Shown here one piece after another: positions 7,847 through 17,150 of a stretch of DNA of 50,746 nt; the stretch's first letter is position 1, and each line of letters begins with the position of its first letter. Made by a program: the position numbers and the translations under genes. The notes beneath the pieces were generated by a model. The model searched no databases. It had not been told where the DNA came from and was given only the letters and a program-made list of their open reading frames with translations. The DNA lies in the NCBI GenBank assembly GCA_002690455.1, contig NZET01000015.1:1-50746 (forward strand), given 5' to 3'. Source of the DNA: Kiloniella sp. Its GTDB lineage: Bacteria; Pseudomonadota; Alphaproteobacteria; UBA7985.

Positions 7847-9136
7847 TTATGGTGGACCTGTATTTTGCGCAGCAGGGCGCTCGTGGATAGGCCAGTGTAC
7901 CACAGCGGCCAGCACCCCGACGATGATGGCCGCAAACCACATCAAGGTCAGCTCTCCGGTCAGATCTTCTATGGCTCGTGCTAGCAGAGTCGCGGAGAAC
8001 GATCCGACCTGATGCGAGATGAACACGATCGCATAGAGAGTGGTCATGTAGCGAATACCGAAAATGCTGCCGATGATTCCCTGCGTCAGTGGAACGGTCG
8101 ACAGCCACAGAATGCCCATTATGGCAGCAAACAATAATGTCGTCAGCGTTGATATCGGGATCAGAATGAAAGCCAACATGACCACCGAACGCGCGACATA
8201 AATGAATGCCAGCCCGTTCTTCTTCTTGATGTTGCGACCGATAATACCCGCGGTGTAGGCGCCGATGATGTTGAACAGGCCAACCAGCGCCAATGCAACA
8301 GCACCGATACCTCCCCAACCCTCCAGCCACTGCGGCTGTACGCCCTGATCGATCAGGAATTTGGGCAGGTAAATGTACACGAAGGCAATGTGGAAGCCGC
8401 AGACAAAGAACCCGAAGAATAGCAGAACGTAGCTGCGGTTTGAAAAGGCTGCTCGAACCTCCCGCCAAACCTCGGCATTGCTGCCGCTCTGGCTGGCGCT
8501 CGACGCAGCAGCAGCGGTTCCCTTAACCCCGGCAAAGGCAAAGGACAGCGGGATAATCAGGAATGTCAACGTGGCCAGCGACACCATGGCCGGCTCCCAG
8601 CCCAGTTGCTGCAGCATCATTCCCGCCGGAAGACCGATCGCAAGCTGGCCGAAGGACGCCGCCGCCGTTCCCAGACCCAGCGCCCAAGACCGTTGCTCAG
8701 GCGTAACCAGCTTAGAAAAGCTGATGCCAACGATCGAAAAGCCGGTCGCCGCGACCCCGCCGCCAGTCAGTCCGCCCAGTAGCAGAAATGTCCAGTACGT
8801 CGACTCAAGGAGCAGCATGCCGAGCATCCCCAGCCCGTACATCGCCGAACCAGCGATCAGCACCCACATTGGCCCGTAACGGTCTACCAGGGATGCGGCA
8901 TAGGCCCCGATCAGACCCCAGAGCAAATTCTGACAACCCAGTGCCAGACCAAAGTCACCTGACGTGACGTTGATGGCATCCTCAGACCCATCGACAAACA
9001 GACCAAAGGACGACCGCACCCCCATGGAGATCATCGCCATCAGACACCCCGCAATGATGATGACGCTGAGGCTCAGGCCCGGACCAACAGGGGCCATAGT
9101 CGGAAGGGAAGACGGCGCGGGCGCGGATGAGGACAT
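7847..9136 (-). CDS. Major facilitator superfamily transporter
   Basis: A 429-residue protein with twelve expected hydrophobic helices. MFS landmarks are present: the loop 2-3 motif appears as SLVDRYGPMWVLIAG (motif A-like, D-R-x-G). The second half starts after a hydrophilic central loop rich in Ala and Ser (residues ~205-225). The pattern resembles monocarboxylate/oxalate-formate type carriers (MCT/OFA-like), with MISMGVRSSFGLFV in helix 1. The substrate is unknown. The ATG at 9136 is preceded by AAAGG; an upstream TTG at 9154 is less likely. It is divergent from pyrF, with about 165 bases between the two starts, and is followed by the small membrane protein. Confidence 0.85.
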   Translation of the reverse strand: MSSSAPAPSSLPTMAPVGPGLSLSVIIIAGCLMAMISMGVRSSFGLFVDGSEDAINVTSGDFGLALGCQNLLWGLIGAYAASLVDRYGPMWVLIAGSAMYGLGMLGMLLLESTYWTFLLLGGLTGGGVAATGFSIVGISFSKLVTPEQRSWALGLGTAAASFGQLAIGLPAGMMLQQLGWEPAMVSLATLTFLIIPLSFAFAGVKGTAAAASSASQSGSNAEVWREVRAAFSNRSYVLLFFGFFVCGFHIAFVYIYLPKFLIDQGVQPQWLEGWGGIGAVALALVGLFNIIGAYTAGIIGRNIKKKNGLAFIYVARSVVMLAFILIPISTLTTLLFAAIMGILWLSTVPLTQGIIGSIFGIRYMTTLYAIVFISHQVGSFSATLLARAIEDLTGELTLMWFAAIIVGVLAAVVHWPIHERPAAQNTGPP

Positions 9137-9300
9137 AACCAACCTTTGGAACAAACTTAGGCGTGCACTTCTGCCATTAACCTATCTGGCCTTTGCCCAG
9201 TTACCAATGCGCGTTTTGACCCGGTGGGTTGCCAAAACCACGCGACATGACACAAATTGTCACTAGCAGGCCGGAGTCTGAGACGATAAACCACAGCATT

Positions 9301-10002
9301 ATGGTGAAGGATCGTCTCAGAAATCTCCCCCCGGTGTTCGTCGCGCTCGACATGGCGCGGGCGGAGGTAGCGTCCACACTCGACCAGCTCGACGGATTAA
9401 ACATCGGGCTCAAGGTCGGCATGGAACTGTTCTATCAGACCGGGCCCGATTTCGTGCGCGAGCTGGCCGCGAAAGCGCCGGTGTTTCTCGACCTGAAACT
9501 ACACGATATTCCCAATACCGTTGCCTCAGCCGCCGCGCAGATCGCTGACCTTGGGGTCCGGCTGACGACGGTTCATGCATCGGGTGGTCGGGCGATGCTG
9601 GATGGACTGGCTGCACTGGAGCGTCCGGATTTCCGTCTTTTGGCTGTCACGGTGCTGACCAGTGCAGACCGGACTGAATTAGAAGCCGTTGGGGTGGCAA
9701 ACCCTGACCCGGGCGCGCAGGCTCGACGGCTGTTCACTCTTGCAGATGAATGCGGGTTGGGTGGATTTGTCTGCTCACCGCAGGAAGTGGCCTCGCTGCG
9801 GGCGCTGGCGCCGGGCGCGTTGTTTGTCACCCCCGGCGTTCGGCCGGCCGGCACTGCTCATAACGACCAGACTCGGATCGCAACCCCAGCACAAGCAATG
9901 GCAAACGGGGCAACGTCACTGGTGATCGGAAGGCCAATCACGCGTGCCGAAAACCCTCGCGCCGCCACCGAAGCCATTCTGGCGGAGGTCGCCCTTGGTT
10001 AA
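9301..10002 (+). CDS. pyrF: Orotidine 5'-phosphate decarboxylase
   Basis: Catalyses the last step of UMP synthesis, OMP to UMP, in the cytoplasm. The 233-residue length is normal for the bacterial enzyme. Visible family features: FVALD at the first strand, the catalytic signature LDLKLHDIPNT (Lys-Asp-x-x-x-Asp type charged network), VHASGG, and the phosphate-binding VTPGVRP and VIGRPIT near the C-terminus. I chose the ATG at 9301, because the barrel begins within ten residues; in-frame starts at 9247 (ATG) and 9229 (TTG) would add a tail not seen in the family. The stop overlaps the proposed TTG start of the next gene, implying translational coupling with a membrane protein. Confidence 0.95.
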   Translation: MVKDRLRNLPPVFVALDMARAEVASTLDQLDGLNIGLKVGMELFYQTGPDFVRELAAKAPVFLDLKLHDIPNTVASAAAQIADLGVRLTTVHASGGRAMLDGLAALERPDFRLLAVTVLTSADRTELEAVGVANPDPGAQARRLFTLADECGLGGFVCSPQEVASLRALAPGALFVTPGVRPAGTAHNDQTRIATPAQAMANGATSLVIGRPITRAENPRAATEAILAEVALG

Positions 10003-10816
10003 GCCCATTCGCCTTATGGGGCAGTTCCCACCCCTGCCGCCAGGTCGCGCGGTTCGGCAGATCCTGCGTGACGGCCTGCTTGGCCAATGGAGATTGCTGG
10101 CAGTGACAGCGGTATTGCCCATGATTCTCGCGCTGCTGGTGGACTTTGCCGGAACTCTGATCCTGGAGTTGCGCGGCCAGCGTGGAGTCGTGCTGAGCCT
10201 CGACGTGATTGTGATAGCAGTGGTGACTTTTTTGCTCATCGAACTGGTAGTCGGTGGGCTCTACACCACCAACGTCACACGGCTGCTCGGCATCGGTATC
10301 CGGCAGGGACGGCTGCAGGCGACCCCTGAATGGCGGAGCGCTTTTACCAGGGTCTTTCTCCGGTTGGCATCACTCTACCTGCCCGGTGGCCTGCTGATCG
10401 GCACCGGGTTTTTGGGATACCTTCTGATCCAGGCTTACTCTCCGGTTCCGCAGGTGGCTCCACTACTGGTGATCATCCCCGGGCTGGTGGTGCTTCTTCT
10501 CTATACCCGTTTCTGCTTCGTCGTCACGGCGGCGGCTGTCGGCGCGCCCTATACCTTTGGCGACAGCATGCGTGCGACCGGCGGCATTACGATGCTAATG
10601 CTCGGGCTGCATCTGCTGTTTTGCGTACCGTTGCTCCTCGTCCAGCTTGGCCTGCAAAGCAGTGCGGCATCCCCGTCAGTATTCGGCCTGAGCTATTTCG
10701 GATACCTCGTGCTGACACAAATGCTGTTCCTGTTGCGGGTTGCCGTTTTTACGGTCGTCAATCTGGTCTGTTTTGTTAACCGGACCGGATGGGCGCCCGG
10801 CGCGCACCGTATTTAA
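9995..10816 (+). CDS. Six-helix membrane protein of unknown function
   Basis: Predicted 273-residue integral membrane protein with six hydrophobic segments, roughly at residues 37-60, 70-98, 122-145, 152-178, 195-218 and 226-255. I do not recognise a family. Start choice: TTG at 9995 is preceded by GGAGG at 9984-9988 with a 6-base spacer and overlaps the end of pyrF by 8 bases; an ATG at 10016 lacks a ribosome site. The end lies 44 bases before the membrane-TrpF fusion, which also has six predicted helices, so the two products may form one complex (inference). The cytosolic N-terminus has a PPLPPGRAVRQILRDGLLGQW amphipathic start typical of DUF-type membrane proteins. Confidence 0.7.
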   Translation: MVKPIRLMGQFPPLPPGRAVRQILRDGLLGQWRLLAVTAVLPMILALLVDFAGTLILELRGQRGVVLSLDVIVIAVVTFLLIELVVGGLYTTNVTRLLGIGIRQGRLQATPEWRSAFTRVFLRLASLYLPGGLLIGTGFLGYLLIQAYSPVPQVAPLLVIIPGLVVLLLYTRFCFVVTAAAVGAPYTFGDSMRATGGITMLMLGLHLLFCVPLLLVQLGLQSSAASPSVFGLSYFGYLVLTQMLFLLRVAVFTVVNLVCFVNRTGWAPGAHRI

Positions 10817-10860
10817 GCTTCTTTCTTAATCGACCGATCGCCACGAAGGATGACACCAGA

Positions 10861-12318
10861 ATGCCGGCCCTTCGCACCCTGACGCAAATTGTCATTTTCG
10901 GCCTCGCCGCCGTTGGACCCGCGCTGGTGTACCTCGGCGTACAGGCCGGTCTGCTTGACCTCAAGAACGCGATATACGGTCTGTGTGGTGTCGCGGTGCT
11001 CTACCATGCCGCTGCGTGGGAGTTCTCCGGGTTAATGGCCCTGCGCCGTGGGCAGTTGGGTGGCGGCCGCACCACACCGGCGCCAGCCTGGTCCGGGGCC
11101 GGTCTACGCTCTGGCCTACTGGGCTTTAGCCTCATCTTCGCGACAGTCTTCGGCTGGATAGGACTGACCATGGTGGGCAGCCTACTGACCTACGGCGATG
11201 GCGCAACACTCTGGGGCAGCCTGGGCAGTGCAGTCAACGACCTGGTTCAGTATGGTTCAAACGACCCGCGCGAGCTCGCCGCGATAGGCGTAGAAGCCAC
11301 CATGCCAGAGACAATCGACCGAAGCGCCGTCAACCGTCCTGCCCTGTTGTCCGTGATCGTCGCCAGTGGCGTTCTGGTCGCCTATTTCTTTGCTCGGACC
11401 TGGGCCGTGGTCCCTCTGCGCCACCGCCGACCCAAGCGAGCCTTTACCTTTCATGCATGGGGTGCCATGGGCGGGTGGCATGGCCTTCGTGTTGCCGCCC
11501 TACTGGTCGTGCTCAGCGGCGGGTGTGTCAAGCTGTTCAATCTCGCGCCGCTGGGTTGGCTCGGCCCCTACGCAGCCTTGCTCGCCTCGGGCGCCGCCCT
11601 GCTGGTGCTTCTGGCTGCTACTTGGTTGATCGCAGACCGCGTCTTCAGCCCCGATCTGCGCCTGCCTGCGCGCTGTCAGGCCAAGATCTGCGGCATCACC
11701 ACACCGGAAACACTGGAGGCTGTTATCGATGGCGGTGCCACCCACGTCGGCTTCGTTTTCTTTGAGAAATCCCCTCGAAACCTGAGCTTCGAGGCCGCTG
11801 CCGCACTCAGCATGCAGGCTGAAGGGCGGATCAGCCGCGTCGGGCTGGTCGTAGAGCCAAGCGATGCATTCCTTGACGAACTACTCACCGCCGTCCCGCT
11901 GGATATGCTGCAGGTCCATACCCATAGTGGAGCTGAACGCTTCGCAGAAATCAGGACACGCACCGGCCTGCCTGTGCTCGCCGTCGTGTCGGTGGCCGAA
12001 GCGGATGACCTGCGCGACGTTCCTCAGCTGCGTCGCTCTGCCGACGGGCTGCTATTCGATGCTAAACCGCCGAAAGATGCCGAATTACCGGGTGGCAATG
12101 CATTGACATTTGATCACCACGTGCTGTCGACCGCGACGTTGGGCAACACGCCTTGGATGCTCGCGGGGGGGCTGACGCCAGAGAACGTTGAGGCCGCCAT
12201 AGCGCTAACCCAACCTACCTACGTTGACGTCTCCTCCGGCGTTGAAGCGGAGGGTCAGCGCGGCACCAAGGACATTGCGAAGATCAGAGCCTTTCTCGCC
12301 GCAGTTGCTCGCGCCTGA
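10861..12318 (+). CDS. trpF: Membrane domain fused in frame to phosphoribosylanthranilate isomerase (TrpF)
   Basis: One uninterrupted 485-residue frame. Residues 1-270 hold six predicted helices (~9-31, 38-60, 84-108, 160-183, 209-228, 234-257). Arginine-rich loops after helix 2 ([10 protein letters not shown]) and helix 4 (PLRHRRPKR) place both termini in the cytosol. Residues 274-485 are a complete TrpF: AKICGIT with catalytic Cys277, [20 protein letters not shown] with catalytic Asp400, and the phosphate site [10 protein letters not shown] and VDVSSGVE. TrpF isomerises N-(5-phosphoribosyl)anthranilate in tryptophan synthesis; trpB and trpA follow directly. TrpF is normally a free soluble protein of this domain's length. 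No in-frame start with a ribosome site sits between the domains (a TTG at ~11625 has none). The start ATG at 10861 has AAGGA ten bases upstream. A sequencing error that removed a stop or frame break is the main alternative. Confidence 0.85.
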   Translation: MPALRTLTQIVIFGLAAVGPALVYLGVQAGLLDLKNAIYGLCGVAVLYHAAAWEFSGLMALRRGQLGGGRTTPAPAWSGAGLRSGLLGFSLIFATVFGWIGLTMVGSLLTYGDGATLWGSLGSAVNDLVQYGSNDPRELAAIGVEATMPETIDRSAVNRPALLSVIVASGVLVAYFFARTWAVVPLRHRRPKRAFTFHAWGAMGGWHGLRVAALLVVLSGGCVKLFNLAPLGWLGPYAALLASGAALLVLLAATWLIADRVFSPDLRLPARCQAKICGITTPETLEAVIDGGATHVGFVFFEKSPRNLSFEAAAALSMQAEGRISRVGLVVEPSDAFLDELLTAVPLDMLQVHTHSGAERFAEIRTRTGLPVLAVVSVAEADDLRDVPQLRRSADGLLFDAKPPKDAELPGGNALTFDHHVLSTATLGNTPWMLAGGLTPENVEAAIALTQPTYVDVSSGVEAEGQRGTKDIAKIRAFLAAVARA

Positions 12319-12364
12319 AACACTGTTAATCTCACCCCGATTCTGGATCCACGACAGGAAAATC

Positions 12365-13603
12365 ATGTCAACGCCCAATTCCTACATGACCGGTCCGGAC
12401 GAGCGCGGCTTGTTCGGTATCTTTGGCGGCCGCTTTGTTGCCGAAACGCTGATGCCACTGATCCTTGACCTCGAACGCGAGTGGGGAGAGGCCAAGCTGG
12501 ACCTAGCGTTCTGGGAAGAGTTCAACATGTTGGCCAAGGACTACGTGGGCCGACCCAGCCCGCTGTATTTCGCCGAGCGGCTGACTGAAGAACTCGGCGG
12601 CGCCAAGATCTACTTCAAGCGTGACGAACTGAACCACACCGGCGCGCATAAGATCAATAATTGCCTAGGACAGATCTTGCTCGCGCGTCGCATGGGCAAG
12701 ACCCGTATCATCGCCGAAACTGGCGCGGGCCAGCACGGCGTGGCAACGGCGACAGTCTGCGCGCTGTTCGGCCTGCCCTGTACCGTCTACATGGGCGCAA
12801 CCGACGTGGAGCGGCAGGCGCCAAACGTGTTCCGCATGCGCCTTCTTGGTGCCGAGATCAAGCCGGTAACCTCTGGCTCCGGAACGCTCAAGGACGCGAT
12901 GAACGAAGCGCTGCGCGACTGGGTGACTAACGTCGAAGACACCTTCTACATCATTGGTACGGCGGCAGGTCCCCACCCCTACCCGGCCATGGTCCGAGAT
13001 TTCCAGTCAGTGATTGGCAAGGAAGCCAAGGCGCAGATGCTCGAACGGGAAGGCCGCCTGCCAGACTCGCTGGTGGCCTGCATTGGTGGCGGATCAAATG
13101 CCCTGGGCCTGTTCCACCCCTTCCTCGACGACAAGGACGTGCGCATCATCGGCGTCGAAGCCGGGGGCCACGGTCTGGAAGGCGAAGAGCATGCTGCGTC
13201 GCTGACCGGGGGCAAGCCGGGTGTACTGCACGGCAACCGCACCTATCTGCTGCAGGACGCGGACGGGCAGATCATCGAAGGCCACTCGATTTCCGCCGGG
13301 CTCGATTATCCGGGTATCGGGCCGGAGCACTCCTGGCTGCGCGATGTGGGCCGGGTTGAATATGTCTACGCCAAGGATACCGAGGCGCTGGAAGCCTTCC
13401 AGCTTTGCTGCCGCACCGAGGGCATTATCCCGGCGCTGGAGCCGAGCCACGCGCTCGCCCACGTAACCAAAATCGCGCCGGATCTACCCAAGGACCACAT
13501 CATGATTATGAACCTGTGCGGCCGGGGCGATAAGGACATTTTCACCGTCGCCAAGCACCTAGGCTTCGACATGGCCTCGGTCATGGGGGAAACCACTCAA
13601 TGA
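12365..13603 (+). CDS. trpB: Tryptophan synthase beta chain
   Basis: 412 residues, PLP-dependent, condenses indole with serine to tryptophan. Visible landmarks: N-terminal [32 protein letters not shown], the PLP lysine in HTGAHKINN, the catalytic glutamate region [10 protein letters not shown], the phosphate-binding [10 protein letters not shown], and the C-terminal NLCGRGDKD. Length is normal. The ATG at 12365 is preceded by AGGA with good spacing; the frame is open further upstream but lies inside trpF. The stop overlaps the trpA start by four bases (ATGA), so the alpha and beta subunits are translationally coupled, as expected for subunits that form the alpha2-beta2 channelling complex. 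Confidence 0.98.
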   Translation: MSTPNSYMTGPDERGLFGIFGGRFVAETLMPLILDLEREWGEAKLDLAFWEEFNMLAKDYVGRPSPLYFAERLTEELGGAKIYFKRDELNHTGAHKINNCLGQILLARRMGKTRIIAETGAGQHGVATATVCALFGLPCTVYMGATDVERQAPNVFRMRLLGAEIKPVTSGSGTLKDAMNEALRDWVTNVEDTFYIIGTAAGPHPYPAMVRDFQSVIGKEAKAQMLEREGRLPDSLVACIGGGSNALGLFHPFLDDKDVRIIGVEAGGHGLEGEEHAASLTGGKPGVLHGNRTYLLQDADGQIIEGHSISAGLDYPGIGPEHSWLRDVGRVEYVYAKDTEALEAFQLCCRTEGIIPALEPSHALAHVTKIAPDLPKDHIMIMNLCGRGDKDIFTVAKHLGFDMASVMGETTQ

Positions 13604-14415
13604 CCACGCGGATCGACACAAAGTTTGCCGCGCTGAAGGCTGAAGGCCGACCGGGCTTCGTCTCCTACATCATGTCCGGTGATCCGAACTACGACACCAG
13701 TCTGGAAATCCTGCGCGGGCTACCCGACGCCGGAGCGGACATCATCGAGCTTGGCATGTGCTTCACCGACCCCATGGCCGATGGCGTCGCAATCCAGCTC
13801 GCAGCGCAAAGGGCGCTGGCCGGCGGGCAGACCCTGCCGAAGACGCTCGAGCTGGTGCAGGAATTCCGCAAGCAGGACAGCGAAACTCCGCTGATCCTCA
13901 TGGGCTACTACAACCCGATCTACATCTATGGGGTTGATGCCTTCCTCGCTGCTGCTAAGGCAGCCGGGGTTGACGGCCTGATCGTCGTGGATCTGCCGCC
14001 CGAGGAAGACGACGAGCTATGTATCCCGGCGAACAAAGCGGGGATGAACTTCATCCGGCTGGCAACACCGACGACTGACGAAGTCCGGCTGCCGGCGGTG
14101 CTCCAGAATACATCGGGGTTCGTCTACTATGTCTCTATCACCGGGATCACCGGCACAGCCGCTGCGCAGCAAGACGCCGTAGCCGCCGCGGTCGGTCGGC
14201 TCAAGGCTTTCACCGATCTGCCGATCGCCGTAGGTTTCGGCATTACCACGCCCGATCAAGTCGCGGAAATTGGCTCGGTTGCCGACGCTGCAGTGGTCGG
14301 TTCGGCCATCGTCCGGCAGATCGAGGCCAATCTCGATGAACACGGCAAGGCCAAGCCCGGGCTGGTCGACGCTGTACTTGATTACACCCGCACCCTTTCG
14401 CAACGCTTGCGCTAA
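13600..14415 (+). CDS. trpA: Tryptophan synthase alpha chain
   Basis: 271-residue TIM-barrel protein that cleaves indole-3-glycerol phosphate and passes indole to TrpB. The catalytic Glu (E. coli Glu49) is in DIIELG and the catalytic Asp (Asp60) in DPMADG. The phosphate-binding parts SITGITG and [10 protein letters not shown] are present. Two residues in the otherwise very conserved loop differ from the usual pattern: the Pro after ELG-x is Cys (ELGMCFTDP) and the Pro after ADG is Val (MADGVAIQ). Both lie near the interface with TrpB. The start overlaps the trpB stop. accD follows after 16 bases, so it belongs to the same run. Confidence 0.97.
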   Translation: MTTRIDTKFAALKAEGRPGFVSYIMSGDPNYDTSLEILRGLPDAGADIIELGMCFTDPMADGVAIQLAAQRALAGGQTLPKTLELVQEFRKQDSETPLILMGYYNPIYIYGVDAFLAAAKAAGVDGLIVVDLPPEEDDELCIPANKAGMNFIRLATPTTDEVRLPAVLQNTSGFVYYVSITGITGTAAAQQDAVAAAVGRLKAFTDLPIAVGFGITTPDQVAEIGSVADAAVVGSAIVRQIEANLDEHGKAKPGLVDAVLDYTRTLSQRLR

Positions 14416-14431
14416 CCCTATCTGAGTCGCT

Positions 14432-15382
14432 ATGAACTGGCTATCCGATCACGTCCGTCCCCGTATCCAGCGCCTCGTCGGTGAACGAAAAGACACACCT
14501 GACAACCTCTGGACCAAGTGTCGTTCCTGCGACCAGATGCTGTTTCTCAAAGCGCTGCAAGAGAACCTGAACGTCTGCACGAACTGTGGGCATCATCACG
14601 CCATGTCGGTGGTAGACCGACTTAACAGCCTGTTCGATCCCGGCTACCTGCAACTGGACATGCCCGAGCTGCCTGCCGACCCGTTAAAGTTCAAGGACAA
14701 GAAGCCATACCCCGCGCGCCTGCGCGAATACCAGTCCCGTACGGGCGAAAAAGACGCCATCATTGTCGCAAGCGGCCAGATGGGCGGCAGCCCGGTTGTG
14801 ATCGCGGCCTTTAACTTTGCCTTCATGGGCGGCTCGATGGGCCGCGCGGTTGGTGAGGGATTAGTGCGAGCCGCCGACGAGGCCCTGCGCCTCAACGCGT
14901 CCCTATTGGTGATCCCGGCCAGCGGGGGCGCGCGGATGCAGGAAGGTATCCTCAGTTTGATGCAAATGCCGCGCTCAATCATCGCCGTGGAGCGAATGCG
15001 TGAGGCACGTCTGCCCTACATCGTCCTGCTCACCAATCCGACGACTGGTGGGGTGACGGCCAGCTTCGCGATGCTGGGTGATCTGACCTTGTCTGAGCCC
15101 AATGCCGTGATTGGCTTTGCCGGTCGGCGGGTGATCGAAGAAACCATACGTGAGCAGCTGCCGGACGATTTCCAGACCGCCGAGTACCTGCAGGAGCACG
15201 GTATGGTCGATCAAGTGGTTCATCGGCTGGAACTCCGGGAGCGGCTGGTCTTGCTGTTCAGCCTGCTGCGAAACATCCCCGGCTCACCCGAAGGGACCGT
15301 ATCCAGCAGCGGCTCATCCATCGAAACCAAGCTGCCGGTTATGCAGGAAGACGAGCCTCTTGTGAGTTTCGATCAAGTATGA
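14432..15382 (+). CDS. accD: Acetyl-CoA carboxylase carboxyltransferase subunit beta
   Basis: 316 residues; with AccA it forms the carboxyltransferase that makes malonyl-CoA for fatty acid synthesis. The N-terminal zinc ribbon is intact: CRSC and, after about 17 residues, CTNC (residues ~31-53). The crotonase-like core follows with FNFAFMGGSMGRAVGE, IPASGGARMQEG, LTNPTTGGVTASFAMLGD and EPNAVIGFAGRRV. Length is typical. It lies in the conserved alphaproteobacterial order trpF-trpB-trpA-accD-folC. Its TGA overlaps the ATG of folC by four bases. Confidence 0.97.
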   Translation: MNWLSDHVRPRIQRLVGERKDTPDNLWTKCRSCDQMLFLKALQENLNVCTNCGHHHAMSVVDRLNSLFDPGYLQLDMPELPADPLKFKDKKPYPARLREYQSRTGEKDAIIVASGQMGGSPVVIAAFNFAFMGGSMGRAVGEGLVRAADEALRLNASLLVIPASGGARMQEGILSLMQMPRSIIAVERMREARLPYIVLLTNPTTGGVTASFAMLGDLTLSEPNAVIGFAGRRVIEETIREQLPDDFQTAEYLQEHGMVDQVVHRLELRERLVLLFSLLRNIPGSPEGTVSSSGSSIETKLPVMQEDEPLVSFDQV

Positions 15383-16668
15383 GCCGTGAACCGGCTGGAG
15401 TTCAGGAAGCGCTCGACCGCTTCCTCGCCCTGCACCCGAAGCTGATCGACCTTTCGCTCGACCGGCTCCAAGACCTCCTCGAATTGCTGGGCCGGCCGGA
15501 GCGCGCTATGCCCCCAGCCATCCACGTGGCCGGAACCAATGGCAAGGGATCGACCCTTGCCTTTCTCAAGGCCATGATTGAAGCAGCCGGCAAGACCGCG
15601 CACGTCTACACCAGCCCGCATCTGGTCCGCTTTGCTGAGCGCATTCAGTTGCGTGGGGAGATCATCACTGACGACCACCTGATGGATGTCCTCTCGCGGG
15701 TACAAGAGGCCAATAACGATCGGCCGGGCACCTTTTTTGAACTCACCACGGCGGCGGCGTTTATCGCATTCAGTGAGACCCCGGCGGATTACGTCCTGCT
15801 GGAAACCGGTCTGGGCGGACGATTGGATGCTACAAACATCCTGCAGCCCGAAGCGGTGGCATTGTCGCTGATCTCTCGGATCGGAATCGACCACCAGCAC
15901 TTTCTTGGCGACAGCATTGAGGCCATTGCGCGGGAAAAGGCCGGCATCTTCAAACCTGGAGTGCGTGCTCTGTTTGCCCCGCAGCAGGACGCTGTGCGTA
16001 CCATATTGCTGGAAGAGGCCGATCGACTCGGCACACGGGCGCTACCCGCGCCCCCGGTGACACCAGAGGTGCCCTTGGGGCTGTCGGGTAACTTCCAACG
16101 CGAAAACGCCGGACTGGCGGCGGCGGCGGCGGCGGAGTTGGGGATCGACGATTCCAGTATTGCCGCAGGGCTGGCGCAGGCACAATGGGCTGCTCGACTG
16201 TCACCGATTACCGCTGGCGCACTATGGCAGGCTGCCGGTGGAGGGCGCCACGAGCTGCGACTGGATGGCGCTCACAATGCAGATGCAGGCGAAGCGATTG
16301 CTGCGAGCCTGACGACGGGACCCGAACTGACCAAAACAGGCAGTCGCCCAGTGTATCTGCTCTACGGCCTGCTTGAAACCAAGGACGCGCAGGGTTTTCT
16401 CGCCCCACTGCTGCCGCACGCGAGCCGGGCCTGTGCCGTGCAGATTCCAGGCGCGGCGGCCAGCCTTTCCGCAGAGGATGCCGCCACAGCGGCCCGAGCG
16501 CTGGGACGCAATGATGTCACCACGGCCAGCAGCCTGCATGCGGGCCTTACAGAGTTTGCTGATGCACCGCCAGGGCTGGTGCTGGTCTGCGGGTCATTGT
16601 ACCTCGCTGGTGCCTTCCTGGCGGAGAATCAAGGTTTGGCCCCAACGGCCGATCGAAAGGCAGTCTGA
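15379..16668 (+). CDS. folC: Bifunctional folylpolyglutamate synthase / dihydrofolate synthase
   Basis: 429-residue Mur-ligase-type enzyme that adds glutamate to dihydropteroate or folates. The P-loop reads HVAGTNGKGST (residues ~52-62). The substrate and metal region shows TSPHLVRFAERI and the DYVLLETGLGGRLDATN block; SRIGIDHQHFLG and REKAGIFKPG follow. The C-terminal glutamate-ligase domain carries LDGAHNADA. Length is normal. The ATG overlaps the accD stop (ATGA). Only two bases separate its stop from the PIN-domain gene, so that gene is probably cotranscribed. Confidence 0.96.
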   Translation: MSREPAGVQEALDRFLALHPKLIDLSLDRLQDLLELLGRPERAMPPAIHVAGTNGKGSTLAFLKAMIEAAGKTAHVYTSPHLVRFAERIQLRGEIITDDHLMDVLSRVQEANNDRPGTFFELTTAAAFIAFSETPADYVLLETGLGGRLDATNILQPEAVALSLISRIGIDHQHFLGDSIEAIAREKAGIFKPGVRALFAPQQDAVRTILLEEADRLGTRALPAPPVTPEVPLGLSGNFQRENAGLAAAAAAELGIDDSSIAAGLAQAQWAARLSPITAGALWQAAGGGRHELRLDGAHNADAGEAIAASLTTGPELTKTGSRPVYLLYGLLETKDAQGFLAPLLPHASRACAVQIPGAAASLSAEDAATAARALGRNDVTTASSLHAGLTEFADAPPGLVLVCGSLYLAGAFLAENQGLAPTADRKAV

Positions 16669-16670
16669 GC

Positions 16671-17150
16671 ATGAATGGCGGGGCGCTGCGCACGGCAAGG
16701 AAAGTCTACTGCGATGCCAACGTACTCATCTATCTGATCGAAAAGAACAGCGACTATCATGCGCTGGTTTACGGCTTGCTCCACGACCTAAAGGCTTTGG
16801 GGGCCAGCTTTATCAGCAGCGAGCTGGTGATCGCAGAGACCCTGACCGGCGCGGTCCGACGCAACAATCCGGACATAACGGCAGCCTATGAGGCCTTTTT
16901 CGGTGCGGCGTCTGACCCCATGCAGTCGGGCTCTCGACTTGCACAAAACTTCGATTTGCATCTGATCCCAGTCAGCGACCCAATACTCTGGGCTGTTCCA
17001 GATGTTGCGCGCGATTTCCGTCTCGACTTGCCCGACGCGATCCACTTTGCCACGGCACTCGACCAGGGCTGCGACGCCTTCCTGACAAACGACAAAGGGT
17101 TCACCGACGGCGAACCCTTCCCAACCGTCTATCGGTTGTCTGACCTTTGA
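16671..17150 (+). CDS. PIN-domain protein without a visible antitoxin
   Basis: 159 residues with the PIN-fold acidic residues expected of a Mg-dependent RNase: Asp in YCDANVLIYLIE (near residue 15), Glu in SSELVIAETL, Asp in LPDAIHFATAL, and Asp in FLTND. The order and spacing are those of VapC-type ribonucleases. In VapBC modules a small antitoxin gene normally precedes vapC, but here folC ends two bases upstream and trxA is convergent, so no partner is encoded beside it. It may be an orphan toxin, a domesticated RNase, or paired elsewhere. The ribosome site (AAAGG) lies inside the folC end. Stop abuts the trxA stop directly. Confidence 0.82.
   Translation: MNGGALRTARKVYCDANVLIYLIEKNSDYHALVYGLLHDLKALGASFISSELVIAETLTGAVRRNNPDITAAYEAFFGAASDPMQSGSRLAQNFDLHLIPVSDPILWAVPDVARDFRLDLPDAIHFATALDQGCDAFLTNDKGFTDGEPFPTVYRLSDL

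Noticed and set aside
9242..9262. Operator-like dyad TGACA-N5-TGTCA before pyrF
   Set aside because: Only five pairs are matched, and such short dyads are expected by chance.
11625..11640. Separate trpF gene starting at the TTG near 11625
   Set aside because: There is no ribosome site before it, it lies inside the sixth helix, and it would leave the membrane protein without a stop.
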